Shown in pieces: positions 1 through 5,616 of a DNA stretch of 6,444 bases (positions within the stretch are counted from its first letter, which is position 1; every line of letters begins with the position of its first letter). The notes under the pieces are model-generated. The model searched no databases and was not told the DNA's origin. It saw nothing but the letters and a program-made list of their open reading frames with translations. Source of the stretch: Halococcaceae archaeon (GTDB taxonomy: Archaea; Halobacteriota; Halobacteria; Halobacteriales; Halalkalicoccaceae); the NCBI GenBank assembly GCA_007128515.1, contig SKXI01000079.1, positions 1-6,444 on the forward strand, written 5' to 3'. The position numbers and the translations under genes were made by a program.

Positions 1-639
1 CAGTTTCTCACCCACGACGTCTCGCTCCCCGACGCCGGCATCGTCACACACGTCCACTTCGACCACCTGGACGGCCTGGGCAACACCTACCGCCTCTTCT
101 CGGACCTCCCGGTCTACGCGGCGGACGAGACCGATCCAGTGCTTGGACGGAGCGTCGCCGACACGATCCGGGAGAAGTACGACTACCTCGATCGGATCAC
201 GGTCCACGACGAGACGCCGTACGAACCCTTCACTGTCTGTGGCTTCGACGTGACGCTCGTCCCGGTCGACCACCCGCCATTGCTCTGTTACGGGCTCACG
301 ATCGAGAACGAGGGAGCGAAGCTCTCGCTTTCGGGCGACACCAGCTACGGGATCGACGACCGGGCGAGGGCGGCGCTCTCGGAGCCCGACCTCCTGCTCG
401 CCGACGCCATCGTCCCCGCCGCGCTCTGCGAGCATCACCCGATCGGTGGGAGCCACCACGACGAGGACGGGGTCCCCCGCACGTTCGGCTCGAAGCACAT
501 GACCCGCGAGGGCGCGCTCGCGCTCGCGGACGAGCTCGGTGCCGTCGAAACCCGACTCGTCCACGTCGCACACTTCTACCCGGTCGAGGAGGCGTTCGTC
601 GAGCCGCTGGCGGTCGACGGCGAACGGTACCTCCTCTGA
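1..639 (+). CDS. Metallo-beta-lactamase-fold hydrolase, RNase Z/PhnP-like (5' truncated)
   Basis: The reading frame is open from base 1 to the TGA at 637-639, giving 212 visible residues; the true start lies outside the window. Visible residues 16-26 read THVHFDHLDGL, the H-x-H-x-D-H metal-binding signature of the metallo-beta-lactamase superfamily. Later motifs fit the same fold: DHPPLLCYGL (about 90-99), SGDTSYG (about 111-117, the Asp that bridges the two metals), GSKHMTREGALALA (about 163-176, like the H-x-T-x-x-E-A block of RNase Z and related enzymes) and LVHVAHFYP (about 186-194). It is probably a cytoplasmic, dinuclear-metal hydrolase acting on a phosphodiester or similar ester; the substrate cannot be told from this fragment. 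A GTG at 139 is an internal codon, because the catalytic HxHxDH lies upstream of it. Fold assignment is firm; the exact family is not. Confidence 0.9.
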   Translation, partial: QFLTHDVSLPDAGIVTHVHFDHLDGLGNTYRLFSDLPVYAADETDPVLGRSVADTIREKYDYLDRITVHDETPYEPFTVCGFDVTLVPVDHPPLLCYGLTIENEGAKLSLSGDTSYGIDDRARAALSEPDLLLADAIVPAALCEHHPIGGSHHDEDGVPRTFGSKHMTREGALALADELGAVETRLVHVAHFYPVEEAFVEPLAVDGERYLL

Positions 640-770
640 GACGGGCCGCTGTTTCCGTGTATCGGTCGGACCGGGAGGTGGGTACCGTCGTTCGGGTGAT
701 CCACCCCGCGCCTCGGTCGACGAGTCGTCCGAACCGGCTACCAGAGTCGGCTCCTGTACCGTTTCAGAAG

Positions 771-777
771 GTTTATG
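771..777 (+). promoter_or_regulatory. TATA-like box for the DsbA-like/membrane protein operon
   Basis: The sequence CAGAAGGTTTATG has a TATA-like GTTTATG core centred about 28 bases before the ATG at 802, the spacing expected when a haloarchaeal transcript starts at or next to the start codon. There is no Shine-Dalgarno before 802, which also fits a leaderless mRNA. The upstream in-frame ATG (775-777) lies inside this box and so is unlikely to be translated. Confidence 0.6.
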
Positions 778-801
778 CGTCGAACCGTCCAGCACTCGAC
801 A

Positions 802-1647
802 ATGCCAGGTCGGCGGGAGGTGCTGCTCTCCGCCGTGGCAGTGGGATGTCTCGCCGGCTGTCTGGACGACGACGCCGGCGACGTGGACGGTGGAGAGCAG
901 TTCGACGGGGCGTCGGACGACGACACCTCGGGATCGGACGACGAGCCGGGAGCGACGGGTTCGGACTCGGGCGACTCCCCGGAGACCGACGACGCCTCCG
1001 AGGACGGGGGTGACGGAGTCGAGGGGGACGGAGAGGAGGCCGACGACGATGAGGCCGACGGGGACAGGGAGGCCGACAACACCCCCAGGGACCACCCGCT
1101 CGCGACCGACCTCGCATCGCTCCCGACCCGGGGCGATCCGGCGACGGCGACGGCGACGATCGTCGAGGTCTCCGACGTCAGCTGTCCGCTCTGTCGCGAG
1201 TTCCACGAGGGCGCCTACGAGGAGCTCTCGGCCGAGTACATCGACGACGGCGACCTCGCACACGTCTACCGGGCGGTTCCGGGCCTCGATACGGGCTGGA
1301 ACGTGCCGGCGACGCACGCGCTCTACGAGCTGCTCGACCGCGAGGGGGAGGCGGCGTTCTGGTCGCTCGCGGAGTTCTACTACCGCGAGCAGGACGGGTT
1401 GAGTGAAGCGAACGTTCTGGAGCGAACCGAGGGGTACCTCCCCCGGATCACGGACGACGGAGCGGCGGTCATCGACGCGGCGGAGACGGAGAGACACACA
1501 GGGATGATAGACGACACGATCGCTGCGGCGACCGAGGCGGGAATCGAGGGGGTACCGACGTTCTACCTGTTCAGGGAGGGCGAGTACCTGACGACCATCG
1601 AGGGCAACCAGAGCGCGGAGGTGTTCGAGAATGCGCTCTCGCTCTAG
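802..1647 (+). CDS. Tat lipoprotein with DsbA-like thioredoxin domain (CPLC)
   Basis: 281 residues from the ATG at 802. This start is preferred over the in-frame ATG at 775 because it lies 28 bases after a TATA-like box and puts the signal peptide at the N-terminus. MPGRREVLLSAVAVGCLAGC contains a twin Arg (4-5), a short hydrophobic stretch and an LAGC lipobox (lipidated Cys 20), so the protein should be exported folded by Tat and anchored outside the membrane. Residues 21-93 form an acidic low-complexity tether. The thioredoxin-fold domain runs from about 110 to 281, with the active-site pair C128-P-L-C131 and the cis-Pro loop GVPTF (250-254), as in the DsbA/Thioredoxin_4 group. It probably oxidises, reduces or isomerises thiols of exported proteins. 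Its 3' end overlaps the next gene by 17 bases, so the two are likely made together. Partner and redox direction are unknown. Confidence 0.88.
   Translation: MPGRREVLLSAVAVGCLAGCLDDDAGDVDGGEQFDGASDDDTSGSDDEPGATGSDSGDSPETDDASEDGGDGVEGDGEEADDDEADGDREADNTPRDHPLATDLASLPTRGDPATATATIVEVSDVSCPLCREFHEGAYEELSAEYIDDGDLAHVYRAVPGLDTGWNVPATHALYELLDREGEAAFWSLAEFYYREQDGLSEANVLERTEGYLPRITDDGAAVIDAAETERHTGMIDDTIAAATEAGIEGVPTFYLFREGEYLTTIEGNQSAEVFENALSL
1617..1623 (+). promoter_or_regulatory. Shine-Dalgarno GGAGGTG inside the upstream gene
   Basis: GGAGGTG matches the anti-Shine-Dalgarno at the 3' end of archaeal 16S rRNA and ends 7 bases before the ATG at 1631. It lies within the last codons of the DsbA-like gene. 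It decides the start of the membrane protein at 1631 rather than at the in-frame ATG at 1682, and suggests translational coupling. Confidence 0.75.
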
Positions 1648-2233
1648 CTGGCTGCCGATCCGCTCGGCCGACTGGCGGCGGATGGGCCGGACGACCCGGC
1701 TCGTGCTCGTGAGCCCGCTGTACGCGGCCATCGCGACGGTCACCGGACTGCTCGGGATCACCACGTTCGTCGTCGCCCAGAACGTCGCGCTCGTGCGCGA
1801 TCTCGTGATCTTCGGGCCGCTACCGATGGAGAACAGGGTAGGGATCCTCGTGAACCTCTACCCGTTCGTCGGCGACGGCTTCGGCACCCTGTCGGCGACA
1901 CTGCTGGTGCTGACCGGCGTGCTCACGGGAACGAACATCGCGCTGCTGGTCTACCACCTGCGCGAACACAGCCTCTCGCTCGGCGCGAGTTCGGGAAGCT
2001 TCGGCGGCGTCGTGCTGGGGACGCTCGGCGCTGGCTGTGCGGCCTGCGGCTCGGCGGTGCTCGCCGGCTTCTTCGGTATCCTCGGCGTCTTCGGCATCTC
2101 GGTGGCGCTCCCCCTGGACGGGATGGAGTTCGCACTCGCCGCGCTCGTCGCGCTCGTGCTCTCGCTGCACTGGCTCGCCGACGGGATGCGCGGGGCGACG
2201 ATACGCGGCTGTCCGATCGACGTTCGGGACTGA
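1631..2233 (+). CDS. Polytopic membrane protein with GCAACG motif, partner of the DsbA-like lipoprotein
   Basis: 200 residues, start fixed by an embedded GGAGGTG Shine-Dalgarno seven bases upstream. After a basic N-terminus there are about four or five hydrophobic segments, roughly 24-50, 85-110, 127-160 (perhaps two passes) and 166-185. The motif GAGCAACGS puts C136 and C139 as a CxxC pair in or near the third hydrophobic segment; another Cys is at 194. I do not recognise a named family, though similar GCxxCG membrane proteins occur in haloarchaea as far as I recall. The 17-base overlap with a thioredoxin-fold lipoprotein suggests that the two act together, for example with this protein passing electrons to or from the CPLC site as DsbB, VKOR or CcdA-type proteins do. 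That role is inferred from context and the CxxC only; a metal- or cofactor-binding role for the pair is equally possible. Confidence 0.85.
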   Translation: MRSRSSWLPIRSADWRRMGRTTRLVLVSPLYAAIATVTGLLGITTFVVAQNVALVRDLVIFGPLPMENRVGILVNLYPFVGDGFGTLSATLLVLTGVLTGTNIALLVYHLREHSLSLGASSGSFGGVVLGTLGAGCAACGSAVLAGFFGILGVFGISVALPLDGMEFALAALVALVLSLHWLADGMRGATIRGCPIDVRD

Positions 2234-2313
2234 TCGAGGAGACGGACGTTCTCGCCCATCGACCGTACCTCCAGCACCGAGCGTACCTTTCGGAGACGTG
2301 ACTACCGGGACCT

Positions 2314-2451
2314 ATGGCCGATTCGGGAGTCGATCGTCCCTCCTCGTCGTCGCGATCGGACCGCTCGAAGGGACTGCTCGAAATCCTCGCGAGTATCCTC
2401 GCGTTCCCACACAGGGGGTTCGCGGGCTGTACGGAGAGCACCGGGTGCTGA
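2314..2451 (+). CDS. Possible small protein, 45 residues (doubtful)
   Basis: An ATG-TGA ORF in the gap between two larger genes. The product begins MADSGVDRPSSSSRSDRSKG, followed by a hydrophobic run (LLEILASILAF) and a short tail ending GCTESTGC. About 35 of 45 codons end in G or C, somewhat lower than in neighbouring genes but not random-looking. TACCTTT at 2284-2290 lies at the right distance to be a weak TATA element of a leaderless transcript; there is no Shine-Dalgarno. I do not recognise the sequence. It could be a real membrane-associated small protein or chance; without homologues it remains a candidate. Confidence 0.3.
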   Translation: MADSGVDRPSSSSRSDRSKGLLEILASILAFPHRGFAGCTESTGC

Positions 2452-2506
2452 TCGCCGGGTACTTCGCGAGCAGAGAGGTACCGAGAACTCGCCTCCCTCT
2501 AACCGT

Positions 2507-3460
2507 TCACCGAAACCGATCCAGCCCGACCTGCTCGCGAACCCTTCCCTCCGGCTCCGCGACCCACGGCGAGTTCGCCGCCCGATCCGTCGCCGCGTCG
2601 AAGTCCGGTACCGAACCCTCCCCGTAGCCCGGACAGTCCGGCCCACAGCCCGCCGGGTTCACCACCTCGTCGTAGTGAGTACAGTACGGGAGCCCGGCGG
2701 ACCCCGCGAGGCGACCGACCTCGGCGTTCGCACAGGCCGGAAGCGCCGGCCGCCAGCCCTTCCCGTAGGCGCGCTCGGCGATCCGTCGCCGTTTTCGTGC
2801 CTTCTCGCTCGCCGAGACGACCGCCACGTCCGTCCGCAGCGGCGCTCGATCCAGGATCTCGATCCCCGGCTCGGTCGGTGACAGCGGCGTGGGCTCCCGG
2901 ACCACCTCGATCTCCTCCCGAACCCGCCAGACACCGACCTCCTCCGGGATCCGGTTCAGGTGCGCCCCGGTGACGTAGCTCTCGGTCGCGAGGATCACCC
3001 GGTCGACGAGCCCGAGGCTCACGTCGGTCCGGAGCTGTCTCACCAGGTCGCCAGGCGCGGCGAGGTCGGGTTTGTTCTCGATCGCCGTGATCTCGCCGAA
3101 CCAGTCGGGGTAGCGGACCGTCTGTCGCACGCGCTCGCGCCCGTTCCGTCGCTCGCGCTCGAGGAAACCCACATCGACCGCCCGGTCGACCGCCTCCCGG
3201 GCGAACTCCGGGTGGGCGTCGATCAGCCCGCGCGGATCGCGTGCGCGGCCGACGCCGACCTCGGCCTCGATGACGAGCGGCGGGATCGTCTCGGGGGTGA
3301 TCGCCGCACGGACGTCGAACTCGGGGCCGGGTTCGATACAGACCACGTCGAGGATGCGGTTTCCGGGCGTACGGACAGCCCCGCCGAGCTGTCGGGAGAC
3401 GACCCGCTCGCCGTCCTCCAGTCGGGCACAGAGCGTGAGTTCGAAGGCGTACTCCGTCAC
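2507..3460 (-). CDS. DUF5787-like haloarchaeal protein, possible PD-(D/E)XK nuclease fold
   Basis: 317 residues from the GTG at 3460-3458; the frame is open to a further GTG at 3535 (342 residues). I prefer the shorter form because family members, as I remember them, begin close to the EYAFELTLCA block, and a weak T-rich element (CTTTTC, about 3486-3491) lies 28 bases before it. The protein looks like the uncharacterised haloarchaeal family DUF5787: ILDVVCIEPGPEFD (36-49), a middle part resembling a small winged helix (about 80-115), then YPDWFGEITAIENKPD (117-132) and QLRTDVSLGLVDRVILATESY (142-162). PD at 118-119 followed by E128-N-K130 and Q142 resembles the PD-(D/E)XK nuclease core. Four Cys near the C-terminus (243, 260, 272, 276) could hold Zn or an Fe-S cluster. 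It is probably cytoplasmic; nuclease function is inference. The gene lies 133 bases after the preceding minus-strand gene. Confidence 0.82.
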   Translation of the reverse strand: MTEYAFELTLCARLEDGERVVSRQLGGAVRTPGNRILDVVCIEPGPEFDVRAAITPETIPPLVIEAEVGVGRARDPRGLIDAHPEFAREAVDRAVDVGFLERERRNGRERVRQTVRYPDWFGEITAIENKPDLAAPGDLVRQLRTDVSLGLVDRVILATESYVTGAHLNRIPEEVGVWRVREEIEVVREPTPLSPTEPGIEILDRAPLRTDVAVVSASEKARKRRRIAERAYGKGWRPALPACANAEVGRLAGSAGLPYCTHYDEVVNPAGCGPDCPGYGEGSVPDFDAATDRAANSPWVAEPEGRVREQVGLDRFR

Positions 3461-3593
3461 CGGTTTCCCGGAGACACCGGGGGGAGAAAAGCTCGTAGGG
3501 ATCGTCGGAGCCACCCGGATCTCTCGGGCGTACACACCACCGATCTCGTTCGGTTCGCGGACGGGAACCGACGAGTTTCACCGCCGACCCCCG

Positions 3594-4109
3594 TTACTCC
3601 CGCCCGACGACGACCTCGCTGGGATCCGTGACCGTCACGCGCTCGGGGTAGGGAAACGAGACGAGACGGCCCGACTCCCCCTCGGGGAGCTGTCCGGTGT
3701 CGTCGCTCATGACCAGCGAGTCGTCGCTGATCTCGGCCGAGCGAGCGCCCCTGATCAGGATCGGCATCGCGGCCTGGACGGCGATGGTCTCGGGTCGATC
3801 GATCCTGGCGAGGTCGCCCTCGGCCGAGATCCGATCGTGACCGTGGACGATGACGACCGCCGGATCCGTGAGCGCGAGCGACTCCGGTGCCGAGACGGTC
3901 ATCACCGTCCGCTCTTCGGCCCGGCCGACCGGTGGAGGACCGTCGTCGGCGGGGCGGCCGACCGGGCGTGTCACGAGTCTGCCGACCTGTCTGAGATAAC
4001 AGAGGAGACAGCAGTCTTCGATCCGGCCGTGGTAACAGCCCGGCCGGTAGTCGGGGAAGTGACGCCGCCCGTCGGGGCCGCGCTCGACGCCGAAGGCTCC
4101 TCGCTCCAT
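3594..4109 (-). CDS. Hypothetical Cys-rich haloarchaeal protein with repeated PE-x-hydrophobic strands
   Basis: 171 residues, ATG at 4109, TAA at 3594-3596. The start is supported by a TATA-like TATTTACG about 27 bases upstream and the lack of a Shine-Dalgarno. I do not recognise the family. The N-terminal part has a compact Cys/His cluster, C25-Y-H27 and D-C33-C34-L-L-C37, which could bind a metal. A Pro/Gly-rich linker (about 48-65) follows. The C-terminal part holds three similar segments: PESLALTDPAVVIVHG (75-90), PETIAVQAAMPILIRG (106-121) and PERVTVTDPSEVVVGR (155-170), alternating in the manner of beta strands. No signal peptide or membrane segment is visible, so it is probably cytoplasmic. 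It lies upstream of the DUF5787-like gene on the same strand but 133 bases away, so a shared transcript is uncertain. Confidence 0.72.
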   Translation of the reverse strand: MERGAFGVERGPDGRRHFPDYRPGCYHGRIEDCCLLCYLRQVGRLVTRPVGRPADDGPPPVGRAEERTVMTVSAPESLALTDPAVVIVHGHDRISAEGDLARIDRPETIAVQAAMPILIRGARSAEISDDSLVMSDDTGQLPEGESGRLVSFPYPERVTVTDPSEVVVGRE

Positions 4110-4130
4110 CGACCGAAAAAAGCGTCAGGG

Positions 4131-4140
4131 AACGTAAATA
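4131..4140 (-). promoter_or_regulatory. TATA-like box for the 171-residue protein gene
   Basis: Read on the minus strand this is TATTTACGTT, centred about 27 bases before the ATG at 4109. It is the clearest TATA-like element in the window after the one at 771. A six-base T tract (minus strand, 4116-4121) lies between it and the start. The arrangement fits a leaderless haloarchaeal promoter. Confidence 0.6.
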
Positions 4141-4195
4141 CTAACTGGCCGTGAAAGCGAAAGCGACACCCGATCGACCACGGCCTGCGGTCGGG

Positions 4196-4213
4196 CGTGT
4201 CGGGAGAGACACG
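4196..4213. promoter_or_regulatory. Perfect 6-bp inverted repeat between divergent genes (possible operator)
   Basis: CGTGTC-GGGAGA-GACACG is a perfect dyad of two 6-base arms around a 6-base spacer. It lies in the 154-base gap between the divergent genes starting at 4109 (minus) and 4264 (plus), about 51 bases before the latter. Size and position suit a dimeric regulator, but a dyad of this length can arise by chance in GC-rich DNA. Confidence 0.3.
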
Positions 4214-4263
4214 GTGACGGACCGGATCGATAGTCGTATCCGGTTCCCGTCTAAGCTCCCGAC

Positions 4264-4902
4264 ATGCAACGACGACTCCCGACGCGGCGCGAGGTGCTAC
4301 TCGCGGTCGGGGCGGCCGGTACGGTCGGTACCGCCGGCTGTCTCGGCGACGGCGGCGGCGACGAGGGTGACTGTTCCGGCGAGCAGCGCGAGGTCGACGT
4401 GCCGACGCTGGGCGATCCTGACGCGGGCATCGAAGTAGAGGTCTACGAGGACTACGCCTGCCCCTCCTGTCGGACGTACGAACTCGACGTCGCCCCCGCG
4501 ATCAAAGAGCAGTACGTGGAGACGGGGGAGGTGAGCTACCGGGCGCACGACTTCCCGATCCCGGTCGACGACGAGTGGTCGTGGAAGGTGCCGAACGCCG
4601 CGCTCGCGGTGCTCGAGGACGCGGGCGAGGAGGCGTACGTAGCGTTCGGCGCCGAGGTTTACGAGCACCAGGGGAGCTACACCGAGGACACGATCGCGGA
4701 GCTCGCCGCCGACCACGACGCGGACGAGGGGGCTGTGCGGGAGGCGATGGAGGAGGAGCCGTTCTGCGAGCAGATCGTCGAGAGCCGTCAGGCGGGTATC
4801 GACCGGGGCGTCGAGGGCACCCCGACGGTCGTGGTCGACGACGAGTTCGTCGAGGACTGGAGCGTCGAGGGCGTGAGCGAAGCGATCGAGGCCCAGCGAT
4901 GA
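4264..4902 (+). CDS. DsbA-family Tat lipoprotein (CPSC)
   Basis: 212 residues from the ATG at 4264. The N-terminus MQRRLPTRREVLLAVGAAGT carries a twin-Arg motif (TRREVLL, R8-R9) and leads to a TAGC lipobox with C26 as the lipidated Cys, so export by Tat and anchoring on the outer face are expected. A short Gly/Asp spacer follows. The thioredoxin-fold domain starts near 45: DPDAGIEVEVYEDYACPSC with the active-site pair C66-P-S-C69, a helical insert, and the cis-Pro loop EGTPT (184-188) before the last strand. This is the DSBA-like Thioredoxin_4 pattern and usual length. Further Cys at 37 and 168 could form a structural disulfide. It probably exchanges disulfides in exported proteins. No clear Shine-Dalgarno or strong TATA box is seen upstream (GTAT near 4236 is weak). 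It ends in TGA directly against the stop of the opposing gene. Unlike the first DsbA-like protein it lacks the long acidic tether. Confidence 0.9.
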   Translation: MQRRLPTRREVLLAVGAAGTVGTAGCLGDGGGDEGDCSGEQREVDVPTLGDPDAGIEVEVYEDYACPSCRTYELDVAPAIKEQYVETGEVSYRAHDFPIPVDDEWSWKVPNAALAVLEDAGEEAYVAFGAEVYEHQGSYTEDTIAELAADHDADEGAVREAMEEEPFCEQIVESRQAGIDRGVEGTPTVVVDDEFVEDWSVEGVSEAIEAQR

Positions 4903-5544
4903 TCAGCGCCGGTCGAGGAGCGCGAGCGCCGCGAACGAGATAGCTGCACCTGCCTCCGCGAGTTTCGAGACCAGCGCGAGCGTGTCGTCGGCGAGGTGGT
5001 CGATCAGCACCGCGGTCGCCGGGCCGTCGTGGCCGTGGTCGTGCCCGTTGTGGTCGTGGCCGTGTCCGTCGTCGTGGTCGTCTCCGTGGCCGTTGTGGTC
5101 GTGGCCGTGTCCGTCGTCGTGGTCGTCTCCGTGGCCGTTGTGGTCGTGGCCGTGCCCGTCGTCATCGTGGCCGTGATCGTGGCTATGGTCGTGACCGTGA
5201 TCGTGGCTATGGTCGTGACCGTGACCACTGAGGTCGAGTCCCGTCGTGGCCTCGACGACGCCGAAGGCGTGGACGTCGGCGTAGGCGATCAGATAGAGCG
5301 CCATCACGCTCGCGCCGACGACGTAGACGGTCATCGGCGCGAGGACGCCCGTGACGTAGGTCGCGACGAGAACGTAGGCGATCACGGTGGCGACGAGCAT
5401 CGAGAGCGGCCTGAGCCCGCCCTCGGTTCCGAGGACGAGCCACTCGTAGAGCCCCGAGAGGCCGAGGCCGAGGTGGACGGTCGCGGAGACGAGGACGAAC
5501 GCACCCGCCGCGTAGGCGAGCGGGGGGATCGATCGCGGCTGCAC
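4903..5544 (-). CDS. Membrane protein with long His-rich metal-binding loop
   Basis: 213 residues from a GTG at 5544-5542; no ATG is available before the first hydrophobic segment. Three membrane segments are visible (about 8-30, 46-68 and 70-92), then a His/Asp/Gly loop (about 106-174) with 26 His among residues 108-172, then a weaker hydrophobic segment (about 190-210) ending ALLDRR. The loop is made of two 8-residue HDHSHDHG units followed by HNGHGDDHDDGHGHD units of 15 residues. Such loops bind Zn, Ni, Co or Cu in ZIP, CDF and Ni/Co transporters, where they buffer or sense the metal; this protein does not show the remaining motifs of those families, so I call it only a putative metal-binding membrane protein. 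TM1 also contains a His (ATVHLGLGLSGLYEW). It is convergent with the DsbA-like gene with no gap and lies downstream of a Cys-rich regulator on the same strand. Confidence 0.82.
   Translation of the reverse strand: MQPRSIPPLAYAAGAFVLVSATVHLGLGLSGLYEWLVLGTEGGLRPLSMLVATVIAYVLVATYVTGVLAPMTVYVVGASVMALYLIAYADVHAFGVVEATTGLDLSGHGHDHSHDHGHDHSHDHGHDDDGHGHDHNGHGDDHDDGHGHDHNGHGDDHDDGHGHDHNGHDHGHDGPATAVLIDHLADDTLALVSKLAEAGAAISFAALALLDRR
5046..5154. repeat. 45-bp tandem repeat (2.4 copies) encoding the His-rich loop
   Basis: The plus-strand unit beginning CGTTGTGGTCGTGGCCGTG starts at 5046, 5091 and 5136. The first two 45-base copies are identical and the third is exact for its first 19 bases and then diverges. 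On the minus strand each unit encodes 15 residues (HNGHGDDHDDGHGHD), so unit gain or loss keeps the frame. Identity of the copies at third codon positions points to recent duplication. Confidence 0.92.
5171..5218. repeat. 24-bp tandem repeat (2 copies) in the His-rich loop
   Basis: CCGTGATCGTGGCTATGGTC plus GTGA forms an exact 24-base unit at 5171-5194 and again at 5195-5218. On the minus strand it encodes HDHSHDHG, 8 residues, so it is also frame-neutral. It is distinct from the 45-base repeat next to it, which shows two independent expansions in one loop. Confidence 0.9.
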
Positions 5545-5616
5545 AGCACCAGAACGATCGCTGGACGTATGCCGTTCGTGGTTCGGTTCTCGAAAACGGG
5601 CCGCCCTCGCCGCTCA

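Noticed and set aside
539..1402. Long plus-strand ORF overlapping the end of the hydrolase and most of the DsbA-like gene
   Set aside because: Its product is an Arg/Ser/Thr-rich low-complexity chain, the usual shadow of an acidic high-GC gene in another frame.
1682..1684. ATG at 1682 as start of the GCAACG membrane protein
   Set aside because: The ATG at 1631 has a GGAGGTG Shine-Dalgarno seven bases upstream; no comparable site precedes 1682.
2499..3581. Minus-strand 360-residue ORF overlapping the DUF5787-like gene in another frame
   Set aside because: The product is Arg/Gly-rich low complexity; the frame used for 2507-3460 has a normal acidic composition and recognisable motifs.
2960..4154. 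Two long plus-strand ORFs (2960-3631 and 3270-4154) opposite the two unknown minus-strand genes
   Set aside because: They are antisense shadows. The minus frames have family-like motifs and, for the gene starting at 4109, a well-placed TATA box; the plus products show no recognisable motif.
5046..5218. Regular repeats that might suggest a CRISPR array
   Set aside because: The copies are directly contiguous with no unique spacers, have periods of 45 and 24 bases (multiples of three), and encode a His-rich loop in frame.
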